The translations under genes were made by a program, and so were the position numbers. A DNA stretch of 64,000 nucleotides from SAR116 cluster bacterium AG-390-L20 (GTDB lineage: Bacteria > Pseudomonadota > Alphaproteobacteria > Puniceispirillales > Marisalimonadaceae): positions 150,146 to 214,145 of the forward strand of contig QCHB01000003.1 of assembly GCA_003278095.1 (NCBI GenBank). Reading direction: 5' to 3'. Positions within the stretch are counted from its first letter, which is position 1. Every line of letters starts with the position of its first letter. This document shows positions 8,438 through 16,062 of the stretch, one piece after another. Below the pieces are notes generated by a model, which made no database searches, was not told the origin of the DNA, and saw nothing but the letters and a program-made list of their open reading frames with translations.

Positions 8438-9196
8438 ATGTTTGAAATGCCAGGAGAACTTTCAGAGTTCACAATATACTTCTTAATATTTGCGAGTATG
8501 ATGACCTCTTTTATAAGTTCTGCTTTTGGAATTGGTGGTGGAGCTATCCTAATAGGTTTGTTAGCCATTAAACTCCCACCTTTTGCTTTGTTACCAATAC
8601 ACGGTATTGTTCAAATTGGATCTAATTTCGGTCGAACCCTTATTTTTCTAAAAGATGTAAAGAGGGACGTGTTAGTTCCTTTTAGTATTGGAACTGTTCT
8701 AGGATCTTTTATTGGTGGAACATTCTTTATACAAATAGAGCCTTGGTTACTTCAATTAATTGTTGCTTTATTTATTCTTTGGTCTGTTTTTGGAAAAATC
8801 CCGGCTATTGGTGCAACTCACGTAGTTTTTGGTGGAATGTTTTCTGGCTTTTTTACAATGTTTTTTGGAGCTTCAGGAACTTTAGTAGCAGGCATGGTAA
8901 AGACTATGAAATTAGAGCCAGTAAAACATACAGCTACTCATTCAGCATTAATGACGATTCAACATTTTATAAAGGTAGTAATATTTGGCTTTGTAGGTTT
9001 TGTTTATGCTGATTATTTTCTGCTAATTACTGCAATGATTTTAAGTGGTTTTTTAGGAACAGTAATTGGTAAAAAAATTTTAGTAAACTTTGGTAAAAAA
9101 TATTTTAAATTAGTACTAAATATTATCCTTACTTTAATAGCATTAAACCTTATATGGAGTGCAATAAAAATGAGTGGTTATTTTACAAATATTTAA
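8438..9196 (+). CDS. TauE/SafE family anion permease
   Basis: Integral membrane protein of 252 residues with about seven to eight hydrophobic segments and the two half-repeats typical of TauE/SafE: GIGGGAILIG early and a second glycine-rich segment MFFGASGTLVAGM near 145-155. Characterised members export sulfite, sulfoacetate or related anions during organosulfonate degradation. Here it starts one base after the ThDP enzyme, so it probably exports an anion released by that enzyme or by the neighbouring pathway. Its 3' end overlaps the convergent tctA gene by four bases. The family call is secure; the transported ion is not shown by the sequence. Confidence 0.85.
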   Translation: MFEMPGELSEFTIYFLIFASMMTSFISSAFGIGGGAILIGLLAIKLPPFALLPIHGIVQIGSNFGRTLIFLKDVKRDVLVPFSIGTVLGSFIGGTFFIQIEPWLLQLIVALFILWSVFGKIPAIGATHVVFGGMFSGFFTMFFGASGTLVAGMVKTMKLEPVKHTATHSALMTIQHFIKVVIFGFVGFVYADYFLLITAMILSGFLGTVIGKKILVNFGKKYFKLVLNIILTLIALNLIWSAIKMSGYFTNI

Positions 9197-10677
9197 TCTT
9201 TTTGCTTTGTTATCCATGAAAAAATCACTGGTCCACATAAACCTAAAAATGCAAAAATTAGAAACATAAGCGCAAGAGGTTGGGTAAGGATCAACCACCA
9301 CTGACCATCAAACATTTTTAAAGAATGTTGTAGGTTAGTTTCCACCATTTCACCTAATATTAAACCAACGGCAATTGGAGCAACCGAGAAACCATGTCTT
9401 CTTGCAAAAAAACCAATTACACCAAAAATCAAAGCCAACCAAACATCCAAAAGTTGTCCTTGAAAAGCATAGGCACCAATGACCGATAATGCAAAAACTA
9501 TTGGCCATAGAATTTGGGTTGGCACTAAGGATACCCTTGCAAACAATTTAGCTGCATATAGTCCCATCAGCATAAACATTACGTTTGCAACAAACATAGA
9601 TCCAAAAATTTGATAGACCTTTTCAACTTGTTCAGTAAACAAATAAACACCTGGTCTAAGCCCATGAACCATTAGACCAACTAGAATTATTGCGGTTGTA
9701 CCACTGCCAGGTATTCCTAGTACCATTGTTGGCACCATTGCGCCCCCAGTTGCAGCATTATTAGCGGCTTCTGCACCAGCTATACCTTCAATTGAACCTT
9801 TACCAAATTCTTTTTTATTCTTAGACCATCGTCTAGCTTCAGAATAACCAATCATTGATGCTACAGTTGCACCCTCAGCAGGCAAAACACCTATAAACGT
9901 TCCAATTCCACAAGACCTCAAGATAGTTTTCCAAATCTTTTTATAATCCTCTTTTGTTGGGAGTTTTACAGCTTTCATACTTACTGTTTTAATAATTTTA
10001 TCAACTGTTTTTGATTGGACTAAAAGTTCAGAGATAGCAAAAAGACCAATGAATATTGGAACAAAATGGAGACCTTCATACAATTCATAATTCCCAAACA
10101 TAAATCTTTCAATTCCAGTTACACGTTCAGCGCCTATTGTAGAAAGCCAAACTCCAAAAATCCCACCGATTAGATTTTTAACAGCACCTCCTGCACTAAT
10201 ACTCGCTAACATGGATAATCCAAAAACTGTTAGTGCAAAATATTCTGGAGATCTAAACTCGTAAGCAACCCTAGCCAATAAAGGCGCGGCAAAACATAGT
10301 ATTAGAACGGAAAAGATACCTCCAACAGTACTTGATATCACCGCAATACCTAAAGCTCGGCCAGCTTCGCCTTTTTGTGCAAGAGGATATCCATCGAAGG
10401 TAGTGGCTGCCGCAGCTGAGGTACCAGGGGTATTTATTAAAATCGCGGTTATTGAACCAGCAAATGTAGCAGATACATATATCGTAGCAAGAACTGCAAT
10501 AGCATGGACTGGGTCCATTGTAAGAGTAAACGGCAATAGTAAAGCAGCACCTGTAGTTGCCCCTAACCCTGGTAGGACACCTATTATAACACCCAGAACT
10601 GTTGTAGCAAAAATCAAACCCAATAAATAAGGGTCAACCATAACTGACGCCATTGCAGATATTGCCTGTTCAAACAT
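9193..10677 (-). CDS. tctA: Tripartite tricarboxylate transporter, large membrane subunit TctA
   Basis: Large membrane subunit of a TTT-family secondary importer (494 residues, normal length, about 11-12 hydrophobic segments). The conserved N-terminal pore motif GVLPGLGATTGAALLLP and its counterpart GVLPAEGATVASMIGY near 275, plus the segment VLGIPGSGTTAIILVG, are characteristic. With TctB and the binding protein TctC it takes up a carboxylate or related organic anion. The start follows AGGA by six bases, and tctB ends eight bases upstream. It is the last gene of the minus-strand tctCBA operon and overlaps the convergent TauE gene by four bases. Substrates of TTT systems vary (citrate, tricarballylate, terephthalate, sulfolactate), so this one is not assigned. 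Confidence 0.93.
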   Translation of the reverse strand: MFEQAISAMASVMVDPYLLGLIFATTVLGVIIGVLPGLGATTGAALLLPFTLTMDPVHAIAVLATIYVSATFAGSITAILINTPGTSAAAATTFDGYPLAQKGEAGRALGIAVISSTVGGIFSVLILCFAAPLLARVAYEFRSPEYFALTVFGLSMLASISAGGAVKNLIGGIFGVWLSTIGAERVTGIERFMFGNYELYEGLHFVPIFIGLFAISELLVQSKTVDKIIKTVSMKAVKLPTKEDYKKIWKTILRSCGIGTFIGVLPAEGATVASMIGYSEARRWSKNKKEFGKGSIEGIAGAEAANNAATGGAMVPTMVLGIPGSGTTAIILVGLMVHGLRPGVYLFTEQVEKVYQIFGSMFVANVMFMLMGLYAAKLFARVSLVPTQILWPIVFALSVIGAYAFQGQLLDVWLALIFGVIGFFARRHGFSVAPIAVGLILGEMVETNLQHSLKMFDGQWWLILTQPLALMFLIFAFLGLCGPVIFSWITKQKD

Positions 10678-10685
10678 AGAATATC

Positions 10686-11147
10686 CTAACCATAATAAAG
10701 ATTCATAAGAATACCTCGCGGGAATCTTATTTTAAGCACAAAGTCAAATAATAAAAAAACTAAACCTGGGGTAACTGTGGCAGTTAAAAAGGCAACCCAT
10801 AATCTTTTTTCTCCCCACAAAATACTCATTAAAAAAATTACAACAAAAATCCCAATAAACATATCTGTGTATACAGTCAACAAATAAAAGAGCAGAAATA
10901 ATAACATACTTCCCCAAGTGTGATATTTTTCTAATGATACAGCTTTAGGTTTATTTTTATAAAATTGATAAGTTAGAATTCCAAGTAAAAACAATTTCAA
11001 AATCATTAAAAAAATTGGAAAAGATCTAGCTTGCATACTGTCACCTACAATCATTTCAGGGGATGTATCAAGCTGAAGAGAAATTGCTATAACTGACAAT
11101 GAAAAAATTGCCAGTATTAATGGAATTAGATAAATTTTATTTTTCAT
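10686..11147 (-). CDS. tctB: Tripartite tricarboxylate transporter, small membrane subunit TctB
   Basis: Small membrane subunit of the TTT importer, 153 residues with four predicted membrane helices and very low sequence conservation, as is usual for TctB. Identification rests on size, helix pattern and position between the binding-protein and TctA genes. The ATG is preceded by GAAATAAA rather than a good ribosome-binding site and lies 14 bases beyond a strong hairpin (11161-11184), so its expression is probably lower than that of the binding protein. Confidence 0.85.
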   Translation of the reverse strand: MKNKIYLIPLILAIFSLSVIAISLQLDTSPEMIVGDSMQARSFPIFLMILKLFLLGILTYQFYKNKPKAVSLEKYHTWGSMLLFLLFYLLTVYTDMFIGIFVVIFLMSILWGEKRLWVAFLTATVTPGLVFLLFDFVLKIRFPRGILMNLYYG

Positions 11148-11160
11148 TTATTTCAAATAA

Positions 11161-11184
11161 AGACCTCTCAAATTTGAGAGGTCT
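11161..11184 (-). terminator. Perfect hairpin between tctC and tctB
   Basis: AGACCTCTCAAA and its exact inverse TTTGAGAGGTCT form a 24-base perfect palindrome twelve bases after the tctC stop. On the minus strand it is followed by TTTATTTG, a short U-rich tail. It could work as a leaky terminator or as an RNA-stabilising 3' hairpin that gives more binding protein than membrane subunits from one transcript. The structure is seen directly; the role is inferred from position. Confidence 0.8.
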
Positions 11185-11196
11185 TTTATCTTCTAA

Positions 11197-12174
11197 TTAT
11201 TTCAATAAGCCCATTTCTTTTAGAGCAGGACCAAATTCACCTACCATAAATGCAATTTGCTTTCCCCAAGGACCAGATGGTTGTGGAGATGTACTGTCTA
11301 AACCAGAATTTGCGAGATAAGCTTGGTACATTGAATGTTTCATAGCTTTTTGGATCCCTTTTTCCATGTCAGCAACTCTTGCACTATCAACACCAGCATG
11401 AGTTACAAAGCCTCTAGTAGTTGAAAGAACTAGATCAATACCCATTGACTTAGCTGTCTTAGCCTTAGGTATTGGCGCCATTCCATTTTCGGCTAAAATG
11501 ACAAGTGGGCAAATATCTCCAGCTTCGACTGGTGCTGCAGCTTCTGACAAGTTAAGTGTTCCCACATCGACTTCTCCTGCAACTAGTCTAGTAGCTAATT
11601 CACCTCCACCTTTATATGGTATGTATTTAGGCATTTTTTGACCAAGTCTTTTTGCCCAAAGAAAAACAGTTATATGGTCAATAGTACCAGTATGAGTGCC
11701 GCCAAAAGTTATCTTATCACCCTTTTTCATACCAGCTACAAAATCTTCCGGTGTTTTGTAAGGACTTTTTTTACAATTAACCATTAATATTTGAGGATCG
11801 TTTGTTCCTCTAGAGATAGGCGCCATATCTTCAACTTTTAGCTTTGTTTTACCCATAGCCATAGTAATTGCATGTCCAACAGTAAAAGTTAATATAGTGT
11901 TTCCATCGGCAGGCCTTGTCATAAAATAATTCATTGCCGCGGCACCACCGCCACCTCTTTTATTTACAACTACCATGTCTTGTTTCAATGTCCTTCTGGA
12001 ACGAAGCATCATCATTCTTGAGTTCACGTCAGTACCACCACCTGCTCCTGCGTGAGTCACAACTTCAATTGCAGGTTTCTTAGCGGCTAAAGTTGGAGCA
12101 GTTGTAAAGGCTATAGCAGATACTATAGCAGCTAAACCAGTACCAACCTTGAATAGTGTAGTAGATTTAATCAT
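11197..12174 (-). CDS. tctC: Tripartite tricarboxylate transporter binding protein TctC (Bug family)
   Basis: Periplasmic solute-binding protein of 325 residues. A signal peptide is clear: a lysine at the start, a hydrophobic stretch VGTGLAAIVSAIAFTTA and a likely cleavage after TLAA near residue 31. The mature part opens with IEVVTHAGAGGGTD, the anion-binding loop characteristic of Bug proteins (which bind the carboxylate through water and backbone NH), and has NKRGGGGAAAMNYF and GGTHTGTIDH at the other ligand-contact positions. GGAGG lies seven bases before the ATG. It is the first gene of the tctCBA operon, a hairpin separates it from tctB, and a palindrome lies in its leader. The ligand is unknown. 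Confidence 0.92.
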   Translation of the reverse strand: MIKSTTLFKVGTGLAAIVSAIAFTTAPTLAAKKPAIEVVTHAGAGGGTDVNSRMMMLRSRRTLKQDMVVVNKRGGGGAAAMNYFMTRPADGNTILTFTVGHAITMAMGKTKLKVEDMAPISRGTNDPQILMVNCKKSPYKTPEDFVAGMKKGDKITFGGTHTGTIDHITVFLWAKRLGQKMPKYIPYKGGGELATRLVAGEVDVGTLNLSEAAAPVEAGDICPLVILAENGMAPIPKAKTAKSMGIDLVLSTTRGFVTHAGVDSARVADMEKGIQKAMKHSMYQAYLANSGLDSTSPQPSGPWGKQIAFMVGEFGPALKEMGLLK

Positions 12175-12197
12175 TTAATTTCCTCCATAATGATTAA

Positions 12198-12211
12198 CCA
12201 GCATATGCTGG
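12198..12211. promoter_or_regulatory. 14-bp perfect palindrome upstream of tctC
   Basis: CCAGCATATGCTGG is a perfect inverted repeat 24-37 bases before the tctC start and stands out as G+C-rich in an AT-rich stretch. Position and symmetry suit an operator for a dimeric repressor or a short leader hairpin. No regulator gene is nearby, so the role is a guess. Confidence 0.4.
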
Positions 12212-12396
12212 ATGTTTAAGTTATAATAACATTAGTAGTATAAGAATAAAATATTCTTTCCCCCATTTAAACTATACATAATTTTTTAACAAGATTGCAT
12301 ATCAAATGAATAATTCGATTATTACTATATAAGAAAATGAGTCAAGCATAAGAAGTTATGATGGTCATATATCAATTAATTAGTTAAGTAACTTTA

Positions 12397-12564
12397 TTAA
12401 TCAGAGTTATTTTTATACACGTCAATATTCATATTTTTTCTATAAATTTCTATAGTCTCAGTTCTGCTATAAACTTTATTTTCTTCATGTGAAAGAAATT
12501 GGTCAATTTGTGGTGCAGCACTTGCCAATTGAAAAATTACAGAAATTATAGAGAGTGGTTCCAA
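12397..12564 (-). CDS. Possible small protein, 55 residues, TTG start
   Basis: A short open frame that would begin at TTG, with GGAG seven bases upstream (GGAGTTTTAAATTG), and end in TAA. The deduced protein has a hydrophobic N-terminal part (LSIISVIFQLASAAP) followed by a charged, polar part with HEENKVYSRTETIEIYRK. The amino-acid make-up is like a real small protein and unlike the low-complexity translations of neighbouring AT-rich DNA. I do not recognise it. It may be expressed alone or as the tail of an unseen unit; it could also be chance. Confidence 0.4.
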   Translation of the reverse strand: MEPLSIISVIFQLASAAPQIDQFLSHEENKVYSRTETIEIYRKNMNIDVYKNNSD

Positions 12565-12711
12565 TTTAAAACTCCATGATTACTAAAATTTGCAAACATT
12601 ATGCCATTCAAAGAACAAAATTTTGGATAATTAAAGTTAATCATTGAAAATTTAAAAAATTATAATAAGTAATAGTTTTCAACAACTATCAAACAAAGAA
12701 CTTTAAATTAT

Positions 12712-13275
12712 ATGGAAAATTTTAAATTAATCGAAAAATATAATGCCTCTGATATTTCTATACCAAATAATATGGTTGGTTGGATGAGATCTAATCATGC
12801 AGGGGAGACAGGTGCTGTTTGGATATACCTAGGTGCTAAGTGTATTTTTTGGAATAAAAAAATTAAGGTAATGTCAAAAGAACATTACCAAACGGAAAAA
12901 AATCATTTAATTATTATGAACCATCTATTATCAAATAAAAGTAGAAGTAAACTTTTAATTTTATGGAGAATTTTGGGGTTTAGTTTGGGATTTATTTCGG
13001 CCTTTTTAGGTTATAGATTTTTTTGTGTCACTATACAATCAGTTGAGAGTTTTGTAGAACAACATTATCGAGAGCAAATAGAATTTTTATATAAAAAATC
13101 AATTTCTTTTGATCTCTTAAAAGTTTTAGAAATGTGTTGTGATGAAGAAGTTGAGCATCAAAATGATGCCAAAATGCAGAAGGGATTAGATAAAAACAGT
13201 TTTTTTGAAAATAAGTGGTCCAATTTAATTGGCTCGGGATCTAATGTTGCAGTAAATGTTTCTAAATTAATATAG
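12712..13275 (+). CDS. coq7: Coq7-family demethoxyubiquinone hydroxylase
   Basis: Di-iron monooxygenase of 187 residues that hydroxylates the ring of demethoxyubiquinone, the penultimate step of ubiquinone synthesis, at the membrane. The carboxylate-histidine iron ligands are visible: Glu32 in NHAGETGAVWIY, the ExxH pair Glu62/His65, Glu116 in SFVEQHYREQ, and the second ExxH Glu146/His149 in EEVEHQ. The hydrophobic segment at 82-108 fits the membrane-binding face. Length is normal for bacterial Coq7. No clear Shine-Dalgarno precedes the ATG. Two small genes follow within ten bases and probably share its transcript. COQ9 and a UbiB-like kinase elsewhere in the window belong to the same pathway. 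Confidence 0.92.
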   Translation: MENFKLIEKYNASDISIPNNMVGWMRSNHAGETGAVWIYLGAKCIFWNKKIKVMSKEHYQTEKNHLIIMNHLLSNKSRSKLLILWRILGFSLGFISAFLGYRFFCVTIQSVESFVEQHYREQIEFLYKKSISFDLLKVLEMCCDEEVEHQNDAKMQKGLDKNSFFENKWSNLIGSGSNVAVNVSKLI

Positions 13276-13284
13276 GTTTTAAAA

Positions 13285-13665
13285 ATGAATTTAACTAAAG
13301 TTTTTTATGATGGTAAATGTGGCCTTTGTAGCAAGGAAATCAATTACTATAAAAAAGTAGCCCCAAAGAATATTTTTGAATGGTATGACATTGCAACCAA
13401 ACCAGATGACTTAAAGCTTATTAAAGTATCTCAATATGATGCTTTAATGTATTTACATGCGATAGATCAAAACGCCAATCTGAAGATTGGTGTAGACGCT
13501 TTTATTTTGATTTGGAGTAAATTAAGATTTTGGAATATATTGTCTATTTTTGTAAGTCTTCCTATCATTTATTCATTAGCCAAGATTACATATAACATTT
13601 TTGCTGGTTATAGATTTAAAAAATTAACTCATTGTCAGGCAGCAAGTCAGGAGGTGTCAAAATAA
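13285..13665 (+). CDS. DCC-family thiol-disulfide oxidoreductase-like protein (DUF393)
   Basis: Protein of 126 residues with the family-defining motif near its N-terminus, FYDGKCGLCSKEI, a thioredoxin-like CxxC preceded by Asp, and the later segment WYDIATKPDDL. DCC proteins are predicted redox proteins, but their substrates are unknown. A hydrophobic stretch near residues 75-105 may touch the membrane. The gene starts nine bases after coq7 and ends one base before the next small gene, so the three form an operon; an involvement with ubiquinone or membrane redox chemistry is only suggested by that linkage. Confidence 0.85.
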   Translation: MNLTKVFYDGKCGLCSKEINYYKKVAPKNIFEWYDIATKPDDLKLIKVSQYDALMYLHAIDQNANLKIGVDAFILIWSKLRFWNILSIFVSLPIIYSLAKITYNIFAGYRFKKLTHCQAASQEVSK

Positions 13666-13666
13666 C

Positions 13667-13858
13667 ATGATAAAATGGGTAAAGAACAAACTTAAAAAAC
13701 CAGATATCAATCTTTCACAAAAAGAAACTCGCTTAGAGCAAATGAAAAAAAATCCTTATAAAAGAGTAGACAGTGAAAATATGACCGAGATTGAAAAAAT
13801 GGATAAAGGCTTTAATGGTAAGACTTTTTCTATTAATGGAATGGATATAGATTTTTAA
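13667..13858 (+). CDS. Small hypothetical protein, 63 residues
   Basis: I do not recognise this protein. It is highly charged, with a lysine-rich N-terminal half (KWVKNKLKK, MKKNPYKRV) and a short, more ordered-looking C-terminus ending GKTFSINGMDIDF. There is no signal peptide or membrane segment. It begins one base after the DCC gene stop, and a GGAGG-like sequence (caggaggtgtc) lies inside the end of that gene 17-21 bases before its ATG, so it is very likely translated. Function unknown; probably a cytosolic accessory protein of the coq7 operon. Confidence 0.65.
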   Translation: MIKWVKNKLKKPDINLSQKETRLEQMKKNPYKRVDSENMTEIEKMDKGFNGKTFSINGMDIDF

Positions 13859-13952
13859 ATCATCTAGCTAAAACATTTTTATTACTTTGCCTTTAAGTAA
13901 ATAATTATGTATTTTTTGATTCTTATTTTAAAGGTTAACTAGGGGGTAAAAG

Positions 13953-15089
13953 ATGAGAAAGTTTACAACTACTTTAGGAGCGCTATTGGTAATGGCGACT
14001 TCCTCAACATTTGCTGATGGACATAAGGTAAAGGTTGGAATGATAACTACTTTATCAGGTGGAGGTTCCGGTTTAGGTATTGATGTTAGAGATGGTTTTA
14101 TGCTCGCAGTAAAAGGCAACAAAAATATTTCGGTAATAACTAAAGATGATCAACGCAAGCCAGACATTGCAGTTCAATTAGCAGATAAAATGATTCAGTC
14201 AGACAAAGTAGATGTTCTTACTGGAATTATATGGTCTAATTTGGCAATGGCAGTTGTACCGGCCACTGTAAATCAAGGTAAGTTTTATTTATCACCCAAT
14301 GCTGGTCCATCCAAACTAGCTGGAAAGGGCTGTCATAAAAATTATTTTAATGTGGCTTGGCAAAATGATAATTTACACGAGGCAGCAGGTGGTTATGCAA
14401 ATTCTGCTGGTTTCAAAAATTCTTTTATTCTTGCTCCTAATTATCCAGCAGGTAAAGATGCTCTTACAGGCTATAAAAGATTTTTTAAAGGCAAGTTAGC
14501 TGGTGAAATTTATACCAAGTTAGGACAAAAAGATTATGCAGCAGAGATTGCACAAATAAGAGCTTCAGGTGCAGATAGTGTGTTTTTCTTTCTTCCAGGT
14601 GGAATGGGGATTGGTTTCATGAAGCAATTTTCCCAATCAGGTATTAAACTTCCTGTAGTTGGTCCTGCATTTTCCTTTGATCAAGGTATATTGAAAGCTG
14701 TTGGAGACGCAGCATTGGGTGTTAAAAATACCTCTCAATGGTCAAAAGATATAGATAACGCTGCTAACAAAAAATTTGTAAATGACTTTAAAAGTGAATA
14801 CGGAAGACTTCCTTCACTATATGCTTCTCAAGGATATGATACTGGTAAACTTTTGATATCAGCAATGTCCAAGGCTAAAATTAAAGATATGGATAAATTT
14901 AGAGACGCTCTAAGAAAGGCAGATTTTTCATCTACTAGAGGTAAATTTAGTTTTGACACAAATCATCATCCAATTCAGGATATTTATGTTCGTGAAGTGA
15001 TTAAAGAAGGTAAAACTCTCACTAATAAAATCGTGTCAGTCGGACTAAAAGATCATTCAAATGCATATGTTTCTGATTGTAAGATGTAA
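13953..15089 (+). CDS. ABC transporter substrate-binding protein, branched-chain amino acid type (Peripla_BP_6)
   Basis: Periplasmic binding protein of 378 residues. A signal peptide (MRKFTTTLGALLVMATSSTFA) is followed by the type I fold start KVKVGMITTLSGGGSGLG. The segments DDQRKPDIAVQLADKMI, SPNAGPSKLAGKGC and ALTGYKRFFKG are in the usual order of LivK-like proteins. It should deliver its ligand to the LivHMGF-type membrane complex encoded just downstream. The family binds branched-chain amino acids but also amides, urea and aromatic acids, so the ligand is open. GGGG stands about eight bases before the ATG. A perfect hairpin (15102-15124) separates this gene from the first permease gene. 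Confidence 0.9.
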   Translation: MRKFTTTLGALLVMATSSTFADGHKVKVGMITTLSGGGSGLGIDVRDGFMLAVKGNKNISVITKDDQRKPDIAVQLADKMIQSDKVDVLTGIIWSNLAMAVVPATVNQGKFYLSPNAGPSKLAGKGCHKNYFNVAWQNDNLHEAAGGYANSAGFKNSFILAPNYPAGKDALTGYKRFFKGKLAGEIYTKLGQKDYAAEIAQIRASGADSVFFFLPGGMGIGFMKQFSQSGIKLPVVGPAFSFDQGILKAVGDAALGVKNTSQWSKDIDNAANKKFVNDFKSEYGRLPSLYASQGYDTGKLLISAMSKAKIKDMDKFRDALRKADFSSTRGKFSFDTNHHPIQDIYVREVIKEGKTLTNKIVSVGLKDHSNAYVSDCKM

Positions 15090-15101
15090 ATAAAATGTCT
15101 G

Positions 15102-15124
15102 GGTGATTTCTTAATGAAATCACC
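15102..15124 (+). promoter_or_regulatory. Perfect 9-bp hairpin between binding-protein and permease genes
   Basis: GGTGATTTC, a five-base loop, and GAAATCACC form a 9-bp perfect stem (11 bp with flanking pairs) starting 13 bases after the binding-protein stop. There is no U-run after it, so it resembles an mRNA 3'-end protecting hairpin more than a terminator. It covers the ATG at 15114, which argues that the permease really starts at 15144. Confidence 0.7.
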
Positions 15125-15143
15125 TAAGACGAATAATTCCTTA

Positions 15144-16061
15144 ATGACTCTTATATTATTTTTTGAACAGCTTTTGAACGGTATACAATTTGGAACTATG
15201 TTGTTTCTTATGTCTGCTGGTTTGACATTGATTTTTGGTGTAATGGGTCTAATAAATTTGGCCCACGGATCTTTTTATATGATTGGAGCTTTTAGTGCTG
15301 CACTAATTGCAGCATTAACTGAATCTTTCTGGTTAGCTTTATTAGCAAGTCTTGCTGGAGCAGCAATTGCAGGTGTTTTAATTGAAATTATAATTATAAG
15401 ACGTTTGTACAGACGGGACCATTTAGACCAGGTTTTGGCAACGTTTGCTCTAATATTGTTACTTTCAGAAGGAGTTAGGTGGTGTTTTGGAGCATTTCCT
15501 TTGTACCTAAATATCCCAAATGTACTAAATGGTACAGTACCCATCTTTGATAATATAATTTATTCTAAATATAGATTGTTTATAATATTTATGGGTTTTC
15601 TAATTGCTTTAGGTCTCTACATTCTAATTACAAAGACACGTTTAGGTATTCGTATTAGAGCTGGGCAAAATGACCGTCAAATGATATCAGCCCTAGGTGT
15701 TGATATCTCAAAACTTTACACCATTGTGTTTGCAATAGGAGCGTCACTTGCAGGTTTGGCGGGAGCAATGATTGGAGCCATCCAATCTGTTGAGGTGGGA
15801 ATGGGTGAGCCAATTTTAATCTTAGCATTTGTCGTTATAGTAATTGGGGGAATAGGATCAATTAAAGGTGCTCTTGTAGGTTCTATATTAGTTGGAGTTA
15901 CAGACACTATTGGACGCATTTTTTTACCGGAGTTGTTAAAAGTATTCATGGAATCATCAAACGCAACTTCGGTAGGTTCTTCAATAGGATCAATGTTAAT
16001 ATATATTCTTATGGCACTTATATTAATTATAAAACCATCTGGATTGTTTGGAAAAAGTTAA
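15144..16061 (+). CDS. livH: ABC transporter permease, LivH type
   Basis: Inner-membrane permease of about 305 residues with eight or so hydrophobic segments. Family features are NGIQFGTMLFLMSAGLTLIFGVMGLINLAHG at the start and the cytoplasmic coupling loop TRLGIRIRAGQNDRQMISALGV. An in-frame ATG at 15114 would add ten polar residues, but it is buried in the hairpin after the binding-protein gene, so 15144 is preferred. It pairs with the LivM-type permease that starts one base after its stop. The gene symbol follows the family, not a proven leucine specificity. Confidence 0.88.
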   Translation: MTLILFFEQLLNGIQFGTMLFLMSAGLTLIFGVMGLINLAHGSFYMIGAFSAALIAALTESFWLALLASLAGAAIAGVLIEIIIIRRLYRRDHLDQVLATFALILLLSEGVRWCFGAFPLYLNIPNVLNGTVPIFDNIIYSKYRLFIIFMGFLIALGLYILITKTRLGIRIRAGQNDRQMISALGVDISKLYTIVFAIGASLAGLAGAMIGAIQSVEVGMGEPILILAFVVIVIGGIGSIKGALVGSILVGVTDTIGRIFLPELLKVFMESSNATSVGSSIGSMLIYILMALILIIKPSGLFGKS

Positions 16062-16062
16062 C

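Larger units (their letters stand above)
12175..12711. other. 537-base intergenic region between tctC and coq7
   Basis: This divergent intergenic region holds the tctC leader with its palindrome (12198-12211) and a possible 55-codon gene on the minus strand (12397-12564). The rest, about 12212-12396 and 12565-12711, is very AT-rich and should contain the tctC and coq7 promoters; I see no other coding or structured element there. Confidence 0.6.

Noticed and set aside
13880..13920. TTACTT/AAGTAA stem after the coq7 operon
   Set aside because: Six weak base pairs with a seven-base loop; the later T-run is too far away to call a terminator.
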